NCBI GenBank assembly: GCA_002311975.1
Contig: DCAL01000037.1
Span: 6,119 to 14,114 of the forward strand
DNA from: Fidelibacterota bacterium UBA1134
GTDB taxonomy: Bacteria; Fidelibacterota; Marinisomatia; Marinisomatales; S15-B10
DNA: 7,996 nucleotides
Direction of reading: 5' to 3'
Part shown: piece by piece, positions 1 through 7,399 of the stretch
Position numbering within the stretch: position 1 is the first letter of the stretch
Layout: each line of letters begins with the position of its first letter
Notes under the pieces: model-generated
Databases searched by the model: none
The model's input: the letters and a program-made list of their open reading frames with translations, nothing else
What the model was told of the DNA's origin: nothing
Translations under genes and position numbers: made by a program

Positions 1-737
1 GGATCGGAATCGCTGAAAGCGGTCAGGAACGGTTTTTCCCACCTTTTGAGTACTTCCCATACCGCACGGTTTGGTACTGTGGCGGCATCTGTCGGTATTG
101 TAGGCACCAGTCTAGGAAAAACACGGGCGCCCGGCTTGTATTTCTCTGATGGGAAGGGTGCGTCATACCCCTTTTTCGCGCACGCGTAAATTCTGTTTAC
201 AGTACCCCTCTGGACAATTTTACTGGCGGTGAACGATTTCACCTTTTCTTAATAGAGCCGCCAGGCAAAAAACGCCTTGGGCATTTTGAAATCGCCGGTT
301 AACAGGAATGTATTGGCTGCCACAATCCTCTTGAAGCGGTGCTCATGCTCAGCCGCAAGCCGCAGTCCGATAAGACCTCCCCAGTCCTGACAAAAAAGGG
401 TAATATTTTTGAGGTTCATTTTGCGCAGAAAAGCAGCCATCCAGTCCATATGCTGCTGGTAGGTGTAGACACTCTTATCCACCGGTTTGTCCGATTTTGC
501 GAAACCGATGAAATCAGGCGCCACGACCCTGAAACCAGCGTCTCTCACAATAGGAAGTATCTTTCGGTAAAGGAACGACCAGGTGGGCTCCCCGTGGAGC
601 ATCAGGACAACTTCGTTCTCATTCACGCCTTCATCCACGGTATGCATTTGAAAGCCATCACACGACACATACTTGGGTTCGAAAGGATAGTCCTGCAAAT
701 CGTCGAATCGGTTCTCATCTGTCTTTATTATTTCCAT
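1..737 (-). pseudogene. Haloalkane dehalogenase (HLD-I-like), interrupted by an in-frame stop and cut by the window edge
   Basis: Haloalkane dehalogenases hydrolyse carbon-halogen bonds to an alcohol plus halide in the cytoplasm. The ATG at 735-737 opens 162 codons with an alpha/beta-hydrolase core: oxyanion motif HGEPTW (residues 48-53), APDFIGFAKSDKP (73-85) and nucleophile motif CQDWGG (116-121), giving nucleophile Asp118 and halide-binding Trp119. Trp159 in FFAWRLY matches the cap-domain halide Trp of subfamily I (DhlA Trp175). Codon 163 (249-251) is TAA, but the same frame continues for 82 codons to base 1 with family-typical blocks YDAPFPSEKYKPGAR, VPNRAVWEVLKRW and FLTAFSDSDP; the second Asp of SDSD (about 245) is the likely catalytic acid. 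The family is about 300 residues long, so the last 50 or so, with the catalytic His, lie off the window. It is third in a hydrolase operon, 41 bases after its neighbour, with only a weak Shine-Dalgarno. Family call is firm; whether the stop is real or an assembly error is open. Confidence 0.9.
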
Positions 738-778
738 ATCTCAGCCATGGATAGCATTGATCGCAGACAATGAATTGA

Positions 779-1438
779 TCAGACGGTTGAGGGCATTTCA
801 TCCGACGAAATATTGTTGGCGGTATGCTCTCCCTTTTCAATAAATGATTTCATCAGAGGCATAGCGTCATTGGGGACCTTGTGTCCGGCGTCGTAGGTTT
901 GGTACTGGACGCTATAGCCTAAAGACTGGAGCAATTCAAATGTAGTCCTTGACTTCTTCGGGGTCACGATACTGTCCCCCGATCCCTGGATTATCATGAT
1001 AGGCGTTCCTTTGCTTTCATCAGTCATAAGCGAAGTCAGAAGGTCCGGATTCTTAACGAAGCCAGAAATAGCAATGACCCCACCGATGGCATACGGCAGT
1101 GCGGCCGCCGCCAGCAGAGCGAGACCGGCTCCCATAGAAAATCCCACAAGAAATGTCTCTTGAGCAGTGAATCCTTCATCAGCTGCTTCTGAAAACAGGC
1201 GGGGCATCATATCCATAGTCCGCTGATAGCGCCACCCCTCTTCATCCGACCCGCTGAACCATGTGTATCCGTTCCCCGTATCGGCGTCGTACGGCGCCCT
1301 AGGCATGAACCACTTACTCTTCTCCATCTTGAGCATCTTCGCTACCGGCTGCATGGAGAATTCGTTTCCCCTCCAGCCGTGAAGACCGATGACTGCCCTC
1401 ACGTGACTATCCGACAGATGATACGTCTCAACAATCAT
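779..1438 (-). CDS. Alpha/beta hydrolase, phospholipase/carboxylesterase family
   Basis: This 219-residue protein fits the Abhydrolase_2 family (cytoplasmic carboxylesterases and lysophospholipases), which is usually 200-230 residues, so it appears complete. The strand-1 oxyanion region is IGLHGWRGNE (residues 17-26). The nucleophile elbow is GFSMGAG (99-105) with Ser101. The acid is Asp155 in QGSGDSIVTP and the base is His186 in DAGHKVP, so the Ser-Asp-His triad is complete. The segment PRAPYDADTGNGYTWFSG (46-63) is the usual aromatic loop lining the pocket. There is no signal peptide or membrane segment. The start is well supported: AAAGGAGGT lies six bases upstream, and once the upstream frameshift is undone the thioesterase stop overlaps this start as ATGA, implying translational coupling. 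Substrate cannot be told from sequence; a short-chain or aromatic ester is the family default. It is the only undamaged gene of the three-gene operon. Confidence 0.92.
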   Translation of the reverse strand: MIVETYHLSDSHVRAVIGLHGWRGNEFSMQPVAKMLKMEKSKWFMPRAPYDADTGNGYTWFSGSDEEGWRYQRTMDMMPRLFSEAADEGFTAQETFLVGFSMGAGLALLAAAALPYAIGGVIAISGFVKNPDLLTSLMTDESKGTPIMIIQGSGDSIVTPKKSRTTFELLQSLGYSVQYQTYDAGHKVPNDAMPLMKSFIEKGEHTANNISSDEMPSTV

Positions 1439-1835
1439 GCGTCCACCTCCTTTCTAATGATGTCGAGAACGGGGATCGTTTCCTGCTTCTGAGAATCAAA
1501 GCAGACGATGGTCGTGACCGCGGCGGCGACAGGATCGGTCTCATCCCCTCTGAATGCGGCTTCCAGCACATAGTTTTGTTGCCGACGCGGGCGATTTTCT
1601 GTCCAATGGTGAGTTTGGCGGGATGATCGAGCTGTTTGAAGTAATCAATCTTTAGGGAAGCGAGAATGAACTTGTTCGCAGTGAAGCCACTGCTGGGAAG
1701 GGACCCGATACGATCGCTCTCGAAATATGAGAGAAATGTGGCATTATTGACATGCCCCACGGAGTCCATATCACTCCAGCGCGTGGCGAGTTCGGTGAAT
1801 TCTGAGAAGTCCTCTCTGGAGATTTTTTTATTCAT
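1435..1835 (-). pseudogene. Hotdog-fold acyl-CoA thioesterase (YbgC/FadM-like), frameshifted
   Basis: The first 87 codons carry the 4-hydroxybenzoyl-CoA/acyl-CoA thioesterase signature: RWSDMDSVGHVNNATFLSYF (residues 19-38), with the Asp and His of the hotdog active-site region, then ASLKIDYFKQLDHPAKLTIG. After GNK (85-87) the open frame turns into an arginine/serine-rich tail with no family likeness, ending at 1428. Shifting by -1 at the run 1574-1577 (AAAA on the coding strand, within 1572-1580) restores YVLEAAFRGDETDP, AAAVTTIVCFDSQKQETIP and VLDIIRKEVDA, with a stop at 1435-1437 that overlaps the next ATG as ATGA. The restored protein is 133 residues, normal for the family. Loss of one base is the simplest cause; no good slippery heptamer is present, so programmed frameshifting is unlikely. 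It would hydrolyse acyl-CoA thioesters in the cytoplasm. It is first in the operon; I see no clear Shine-Dalgarno before its start. Confidence 0.87.
1445..1453 (-). promoter_or_regulatory. Strong Shine-Dalgarno site for the alpha/beta hydrolase
   Basis: On the minus strand AAAGGAGGT sits six bases before the ATG at 1438 and lies inside the last codons of the restored thioesterase frame (encoding RKEV). It fixes the hydrolase start and, with the ATGA stop/start overlap, is the best local sign that the two genes are one translationally coupled transcript. Confidence 0.85.
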
Positions 1836-2030
1836 CGGGACGGCTCAAACTTAACAAGTACTGTCATCACGGGACAATGCATTGTAATGGAAGATGCGCC
1901 GCACCCCCCAGCCATGAGATACCGTATGCGGCACGGGCAATAACGGATGTTTCATCAATTCATCATGCACCTTATATTCATCGGCGTCGCTCGACACCTT
2001 TCAGTGAGAATCAATTCGAGAGGGAAAACC
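1836..2030. promoter_or_regulatory. Divergent intergenic region with candidate promoters both ways
   Basis: These 195 bases separate the leftward hydrolase operon from the rightward propeller gene and must hold both promoters if the units are independent. On the plus strand TATATT (1973-1978) is a good -10 candidate; the hexamer 17 bases before it (1950-1955, TTTCAT) is a poor -35. On the minus strand TTGTCC (1872-1877 complement) followed by a weak TTAAGT, and TACAAT (1881-1886 complement), are candidates with only partial consensus. AGAGGG at 2019-2024 is a reasonable Shine-Dalgarno for the ATG at 2031. No clear operator palindrome was found. Confidence 0.35.
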
Positions 2031-5000
2031 ATGAGAAACACCAAAAGAGCCATCCTCTGTCTCATCGTTTACATAACGACTGTCACCGCCGTCGGAGCCG
2101 CGGACCGATCTCTCGGCTCAACTTCCGTCCCTCTGGACACATCACTCTTTCAGGCCATGGAGTGGCGCAACATCGGACCTTTTCGTGGCGGGAGATCTAC
2201 CGCCGTGGCAGGAATTCCATCGAGCCATTCCACCTACTATTTTGGCTCCACTGGCGGCGGAGTCTGGCGCACAGACGACGGCGGCATCATCTGGCGCAAC
2301 GTATCTGACGGATTCTTCAACACAGGCTCCGTGGGCGCAATTGCGGTGGCTGAGTCCGATCCCAATGTGGTCTACGTCGGAATGGGCGAGGCGTGCTTCC
2401 GCGGCGTCATGAGTTCTCACGGAGATGGGGTTTACAAATCCTATGACGGCGGTGATACGTGGATCCATCTGGGACTTGAGATGACGAGACAGATATCCAC
2501 AGTCGTAGTCCACCCGAAGAATCCCCAGCTTGTCTATGTTGCCGCGCAGGGAAATCCGTGGATTCCAACCGGGGAGCGCGGCATCTACCGTTCCGTCGAT
2601 GGCGGCAAAAATTGGGACCTTGTGCTACACGTTGACAGAAACTCCGGCGCCAGCAATCTCAGCATGGACAGGACTAATCCGCGAATCCTGTATGCCGCTT
2701 TCTGGGATCATCAGCGGACGCCGTGGAAAATCCGCAGTGGCGGCCCCGGCAGCGGGATATGGAAATCTACTGATGGCGGCGATACGTGGAAAAAACTTGA
2801 GGCAGGCCTTCCCGATCTCATGGGAAAAACAGCCGTTACCGTATCGCCAGCCAGTCCGAAACGCGTCTGGGTATTGGCGGAAGCGGAGGAAGGCGGGCTC
2901 TATCGCTCCGACGACGGCGGCAAAACTTTCAAGCTCGTGAATCGTGAACGTGTGCTGAGGGCGAGATCGTGGTACTACATCCATGTATTTGCCGATCCAC
3001 AGGATGAAAATGTCGTGTACGTCCTGAACGCTCCCATGATGAAATCCACCGATGGCGGCAAGACGTTTCAACGTGTCTCCACGCCTCACGGCGATAACCA
3101 TGCACTCTGGATCAATCCGGACAACAGCAGGATAATGATCAACGGCAATGACGGCGGCGCGAATGTCTCCTATAACGGAGGTATAACATGGTCAACGCAG
3201 CGGAATCAGCCCACGGCTCAGTTTTACCGCGTCACTACGGATAACCGGTTTCCCTATTATATTTACGGCGGTCAGCAGGATAACAGTTCACTGGCCATAG
3301 CCAGCAGAACCTCTGGCTGGAACATCGGCTGGAAGGACTGGTACTCCGTTGCCGGATGTGAAAGCGCCTATCTCGCTTTCAATCGCGACAATCCAACGCT
3401 TATCTACGGAGGATGCTATCAGGGAATTATTGAGGAGTTGAACATAGAAGCTGATCACGGCCGAAGCGTCATGGCTTATGAATTTTTCGGTCTCGGATCA
3501 GACCCGATAGATCAGAAGTATCGCTTCAACTGGAACGCTCCCATCATCGCATCGCCCCGCGATCCAACAACTATCTATCACGCCGGCAACGTCCTCCTGA
3601 AGACAGAAGATCGCGGCGAGACGTGGCAGGTCATCAGTCCTGATCTGACACGCAATAAGAAGGAAAATCTAGGGAAAGGCGGTGGACCTATCACCAACGA
3701 GGCGGCCGGCGGTGAGATTTATCACACGATCATGTATGTGGAAGTGTCACCGCACGAGGAAGGCGTCATCTGGGTTGGATCTGACGACGGTCTTATTCAT
3801 GTCACAAAAGACGAAGGGGAGAACTGGCAAGATGTCACCCCCGGCGCCCTGAAGGAAGGCATGGTGAATTCTATAGATATCTCGCCCCACGATCCCGCCA
3901 CGGCGTACATTGCGTTCACGCGCTACAAGTTCGGTGACTTTACACCGCATATCTACAAAACATTCAACTACGGCAAGACATGGAATCGGATCTCCAGAGG
4001 CATCCCCGAAGAAGCTTTCGTCCGCGTGGTTCGCGAAGACCCTGGCAGAAGAGGACTGCTCTACGCCGGCACCGAGACCGGTCTTTACATCTCTCTTGAC
4101 GACGGGAAGCACTGGCAGTCATTCCAGCGCAATCTTCCGGTGACCCCAATTACTGACCTCATCATACACAACAATGATCTCATCGCCGCCACTCAGGGGA
4201 GAGCGTTCTGGATCCTTGACGATCTGACGCCTCTTCATCAAATGTCTGACGAAGTTCTGTCAGCCGACATATGGCTCCTCTCCCCGCGATCCGCATACAG
4301 AATGGACGGGGGTAGTGGAAATTCAGCTACGGCAGGGAAGAATCCTCCTAACGGTCTTCTGATTTATTATACGCTGACAAGCGAGCCGGATTCCGGTGCG
4401 ACACTGAAACTGGAGATCAGCGATTCTGACGGTGAACTGATACGCACCATTTCTACTGAAAGCGGTCCGGCGTTCGAAACTTGGCGTGGAAGACTCAAGC
4501 CTCCCGTTCTGACAACTGAGAAAGGTCTGAACAAGGTTATATGGGACTTGCGTCATGAGTCCATCGAAACAGTTCCCGGTCTCAGGATGGAAGGCCCCCC
4601 TCTCGGCTACCGCGTAGCACCCGGTGAATTCACCGCCACGCTGAGCTTGGGTGACAAATCAATGTCCGTCACCTTCGAGGTAATCAATGATCCCAGACGG
4701 TATGCCAGCGAACAGTCGTATCGCAGACAGCAGCAGATTGCCGCCGAACTCCATCACGCCGCCAACGATATCCACAAGTCAGTGAAGAGGGCACGGTCAG
4801 TGAAAGATCAAATCAATGGGATTCTGAAAGTAACGGAATCGATTCCAGACACTGATACCCTTCAGGAATCGGGACAAGCGATCGTTGAAGCGATTGACGT
4901 TTGGGAGGCAGAGGTGGTACAGACAAAACAGGAGACGCGGCAGGATGTAGTCAACTTCTCCAGTAAACTAAATGCTCATATCCTCGCTCTGCTGTCCACT

Positions 5001-5177
5001 ATCGATTCCTCAGACCCGCCGGTGACCGATGGTGCCCGTGACCGCTATGGCGATCTCATGGCCGAGTGGGATGAGCGGCAGGATGAGTTTGAGAGAATCG
5101 TTACCGATGAAGTGGAAACATTCAATAAACTTTACAGAGAACTGGAAATCCCTGCGATTGTGATTGAGAAAAACTAA
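2031..5177 (+). CDS. Exported Asp-box (BNR/VPS10-sortilin-like) beta-propeller protein
   Basis: A 1048-residue protein of the family often labelled WD40/YVTN/BNR-like, VPS10-domain or glycosyl hydrolase protein. The start at 2031 is chosen over an in-frame ATG at 1947 because it follows AGAGGG and opens a classic signal peptide: MRNTKR, a hydrophobic core, then cleavage near VGAA/D (about residue 24). The family opening WRNIGPFRGGRS lies at 45-56. About eleven Asp-box-type motifs (S/T-x-D-x-G-x-x-W/F) occur near residues 81, 138, 189, 247, 294, 340, 381, 526, 593, 646 and 689, defining one or two propellers over roughly 40-720. A beta-rich region follows, including GLNKVIWDLRHE and PGEFTATLSLGDKSMSVTFE. 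The last 160 residues (after about 888) are charged and probably helical. No enzyme active site can be assigned; the glycosidase label is unproven. A surface or periplasmic binding or scaffolding role is inference. The gene appears intact and is transcribed alone. Confidence 0.93.
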   Translation: MRNTKRAILCLIVYITTVTAVGAADRSLGSTSVPLDTSLFQAMEWRNIGPFRGGRSTAVAGIPSSHSTYYFGSTGGGVWRTDDGGIIWRNVSDGFFNTGSVGAIAVAESDPNVVYVGMGEACFRGVMSSHGDGVYKSYDGGDTWIHLGLEMTRQISTVVVHPKNPQLVYVAAQGNPWIPTGERGIYRSVDGGKNWDLVLHVDRNSGASNLSMDRTNPRILYAAFWDHQRTPWKIRSGGPGSGIWKSTDGGDTWKKLEAGLPDLMGKTAVTVSPASPKRVWVLAEAEEGGLYRSDDGGKTFKLVNRERVLRARSWYYIHVFADPQDENVVYVLNAPMMKSTDGGKTFQRVSTPHGDNHALWINPDNSRIMINGNDGGANVSYNGGITWSTQRNQPTAQFYRVTTDNRFPYYIYGGQQDNSSLAIASRTSGWNIGWKDWYSVAGCESAYLAFNRDNPTLIYGGCYQGIIEELNIEADHGRSVMAYEFFGLGSDPIDQKYRFNWNAPIIASPRDPTTIYHAGNVLLKTEDRGETWQVISPDLTRNKKENLGKGGGPITNEAAGGEIYHTIMYVEVSPHEEGVIWVGSDDGLIHVTKDEGENWQDVTPGALKEGMVNSIDISPHDPATAYIAFTRYKFGDFTPHIYKTFNYGKTWNRISRGIPEEAFVRVVREDPGRRGLLYAGTETGLYISLDDGKHWQSFQRNLPVTPITDLIIHNNDLIAATQGRAFWILDDLTPLHQMSDEVLSADIWLLSPRSAYRMDGGSGNSATAGKNPPNGLLIYYTLTSEPDSGATLKLEISDSDGELIRTISTESGPAFETWRGRLKPPVLTTEKGLNKVIWDLRHESIETVPGLRMEGPPLGYRVAPGEFTATLSLGDKSMSVTFEVINDPRRYASEQSYRRQQQIAAELHHAANDIHKSVKRARSVKDQINGILKVTESIPDTDTLQESGQAIVEAIDVWEAEVVQTKQETRQDVVNFSSKLNAHILALLSTIDSSDPPVTDGARDRYGDLMAEWDERQDEFERIVTDEVETFNKLYRELEIPAIVIEKN

Positions 5178-5188
5178 CCTCATCTGTC

Positions 5189-5207
5189 CCCCGAAAAAAG
5201 CTCGGGG
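5189..5207 (+). terminator. Hairpin just after the propeller gene, possible terminator
   Basis: CCCCGA (5189-5194) pairs perfectly with TCGGGG (5202-5207) around a seven-base AAAAAGC loop, 11 bases past the propeller stop codon. Position and stem strength suit a transcription terminator or 3'-end stabiliser. There is no T-tract after it on the plus strand, so an intrinsic terminator is not proven. Confidence 0.4.
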
Positions 5208-5299
5208 TTGCAACATAAGTCACTAAGCTCTGCTAAGAACACGAAGAATCGCTAAGGCAATTTAGTCTGCTGGATGTTCTGTTCTTTTTGTCTGCCTCA

Positions 5300-5316
5300 C
5301 CCGTCCGCTAGGCGGG
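5300..5316. other. Short GC-rich hairpin in the convergent gap
   Basis: CCCGTC (5300-5305) pairs with GGCGGG (5311-5316) with one G-T wobble, around a five-base loop. On the minus strand the wobble becomes a C-A mismatch, so the fold favours a plus-strand transcript. It has no T-tract. It may be a 3'-end element or a copy of an interspersed hairpin repeat. Confidence 0.25.
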
Positions 5317-5500
5317 GAGACTTGATGACAAATCGAAAAAGGGCGGCACATCTCAGCACAGGCCGATATAGGATTGGAGGCCGCGTGCTATCGGCTAAAA
5401 GAGAGAGTATTCAGTTATCAACGATCCCCCGACTTGGAAAGATCCACCTGACAAGACATTCTATTCTTGAATTGGAATTAAATTGTTTTCTTGATTTGTT

Positions 5501-7399
5501 TCATAACGGCCAAAAATGCAAGATCAGTGGCGTACCTGCAGCTGCAATAATAATCTCTAAGGGCAGACCCATGCGCCAGTAGTCACTGAAGCGGTATCCT
5601 CCGGGACCCAAAATGAGTGCATTACATTGATGACCAATGGGCGTCAGGAAAGCACAGGAAGCACCCACCGCGACAGCCATCAAAAAAGGATCCATATTCA
5701 CCCCCATTGTGACTGCAATACCTACGCTGATGGGCGCCATAATGAGTGCCGTGGCCGCATTATTGATCACATCTGACAGGCACATTGTAATCACCATTAT
5801 AAGGGCCAGGATTGACCAGGTCGGCAGCGATTGAGTCATACTGACCACACGATCGGCGATTAATGCCGTGGCGCCTGTAGTTTGCAGTGCGTTGCTCAGA
5901 GGAATCATGGCACCCAGCAATACAATCACCGGCCAGTCGATGCTCTTATACAAATCTCGCACGGGTAAAATACCCGAAAAAATATAAACCAGGATTGCAC
6001 CTGTAAATGAAACAGTTGTTGGTAAAATGCCCCACATGCTTAGAAGGATCGCACCAACGAAAATCAGCAGCGCATAGGTTATTCTCGAAAACACACCTAA
6101 CTCTATTTCTCGGTTCTCCAACGGCAAAAGCTCCAGGGAATGGATGTTGTTGCTTAAATCTTCTTCATTTCCCTGGACTAAAAGAACATCACCTACATGA
6201 AATTGCACTTTACCCAAGCGCTTATGAATGGGTTTATCTTGCCTCGCCACCGCCATAAGGATCAGACGGTTTGAAGAGCGCCGCCGAAAATAGGTGCGAC
6301 CCCGGCCCACCAGGGGTGATTCCGGGGTAACCACCACTTCCATAAAAGCCGTATCATCATCCTTTAAGGAATCGATACGATAGCGCATTTCTTCAGTTAG
6401 GCGGATGCCGTATTCATCCATGATGTCCTTCAGGTCGGCCGGATCTGCTTTGGCAAGAAATTGATCTCCCTCCTCTATTTCCCGGTCTGGATCCAGAGGT
6501 TTCACGGGTCCATCTTCATTAATCCGTCGAAACAGGTTAAGTTTGTCGCCTGTAAGTCTTTCGATGTTATCTGAAGTCTTGCCGATAAAGATGCATCCCT
6601 CTGGAATCCGTATTTCGGTGACATACTCATCGATTGAGAATAGCGACTGTGAAACGGGTATTTTTTGCGTATCCTTAGGTATCAGTCGCCAGCCCACCAA
6701 AGCGACAAACAGGACACCCATGATCGCGATAGCGCCCCCCACCGGGCTAAAGTCGAACAGACCAAATGGTGCGGGCTCAAATGTTTCTGGAGAAATATTC
6801 TGGCGCCTAAAATAGGCTGCCGCCTGAGATGAAGAATCCGCCAGGGCTTGAGCCTGCATTTCCATCTGATGGGTTTGCCTGAATGTGGCAATGATGATGT
6901 TAGGCGGTGTACCAATCATGGTGATCATCCCACCCAGTATACTGGCAAAAGCAATTGGCATTAATAAGATACTCGGAGAACGCTTTTGAGCCCAAGCTGT
7001 TTTGAGCGTGACTGGTAACATCAGGGCCAGCGCTCCCACGTTGTTCATAAAGGCTGATAGAATAGCTATAACACCACTCAGACTCGTGATATGCATAGCC
7101 TGTTTTTTGGTGAAAGGATTTACTTGGCGGGCAATCAGATCTACCACACCAGAATTACGCAATGCACGGCTGATAATCAACACTGCGGCCACTGTAATTA
7201 CAGCCGGGTGCCCAAACCCTATAAAAATCCGGCCCGGGTCTGCAATCAGGTCTGAACTTTTCCCTCCAAGAATGCTATCAGCCATTACCAAGACAAAAAG
7301 TGCTACAATAGCAATGACATCATATCGCCAGCGACCCCAAATAAATAGTCCAAATGTGAGAATGATGATTAAAGATATGGCAACCTGGTCTGCGGACAT
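5501..7399 (-). CDS. SLC13/DASS-family permease with two RCK_C (TrkA-C) domains
   Basis: A complete 632-residue inner-membrane protein of the divalent anion:sodium symporter superfamily (sulfate, dicarboxylate or related anions). Hydrophobic helices fill residues 5-40, 65-80, 105-170 and 218-240, then again 437-480 and 488-630. The first half has the hairpin signature SAFMNNVGALALMLP (115-129) and the loop MIGTPPN (161-167); the second repeats these as INNAATALIMAP (545-556) and TPIGHQCNALI (586-596), the usual inverted-repeat substrate and sodium sites. Between them is a soluble insert with two RCK_C-like domains, about 255-330 and 348-427 (the latter with ESPLVGRGRTYFRRR and VGDVLLVQG), as in bacterial permeases whose transport is thought to be ligand-gated. 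Substrate is not predictable. No clear Shine-Dalgarno precedes the ATG, and the transcript appears monocistronic, converging on the propeller gene. Another start is possible, but this one opens directly into the first helix. Confidence 0.93.
   Translation of the reverse strand: MSADQVAISLIIILTFGLFIWGRWRYDVIAIVALFVLVMADSILGGKSSDLIADPGRIFIGFGHPAVITVAAVLIISRALRNSGVVDLIARQVNPFTKKQAMHITSLSGVIAILSAFMNNVGALALMLPVTLKTAWAQKRSPSILLMPIAFASILGGMITMIGTPPNIIIATFRQTHQMEMQAQALADSSSQAAAYFRRQNISPETFEPAPFGLFDFSPVGGAIAIMGVLFVALVGWRLIPKDTQKIPVSQSLFSIDEYVTEIRIPEGCIFIGKTSDNIERLTGDKLNLFRRINEDGPVKPLDPDREIEEGDQFLAKADPADLKDIMDEYGIRLTEEMRYRIDSLKDDDTAFMEVVVTPESPLVGRGRTYFRRRSSNRLILMAVARQDKPIHKRLGKVQFHVGDVLLVQGNEEDLSNNIHSLELLPLENREIELGVFSRITYALLIFVGAILLSMWGILPTTVSFTGAILVYIFSGILPVRDLYKSIDWPVIVLLGAMIPLSNALQTTGATALIADRVVSMTQSLPTWSILALIMVITMCLSDVINNAATALIMAPISVGIAVTMGVNMDPFLMAVAVGASCAFLTPIGHQCNALILGPGGYRFSDYWRMGLPLEIIIAAAGTPLILHFWPL

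Larger units (their letters stand above)
5178..5500. other. Gene-free gap between convergent genes
   Basis: These 323 bases separate the stop codons of two convergent genes. They hold two GC-rich hairpins (5189-5207 and 5300-5316) and three copies of CTAAG (5223-5227, 5233-5237, 5252-5256) in the stretch reading CACTAAG, CTAAGAACACGAAG, CGCTAAGG. The right part (about 5460-5500) is AT-rich with TTCTTGA twice (5464-5470 and 5488-5494). A 102-codon plus-strand frame across 5274-5582 runs into the permease antisense and shows no family likeness. I see no gene here. Confidence 0.7.

Noticed and set aside
249..251. TAA in the dehalogenase read as a recoded sense codon or alternative genetic code
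   Set aside because: The propeller gene uses TAA as its true stop (5175-5177). Selenocysteine and pyrrolysine use TGA and TAG, not TAA.
339..773. 144-codon plus-strand frame
   Set aside because: It is antisense to the dehalogenase and has no family motifs; it is a shadow frame.
1572..1580. Programmed -1 frameshift in the thioesterase
   Set aside because: The bases AACAAAACT do not make a good X-XXY-YYZ slippery site, and the -1 pairing of the Lys codon would be poor. A lost base in a homopolymer is simpler.
5274..5582. 102-codon plus-strand frame in the convergent gap
   Set aside because: It runs into the 3' end of the permease antisense, has no ribosome site and shows no recognisable motif.
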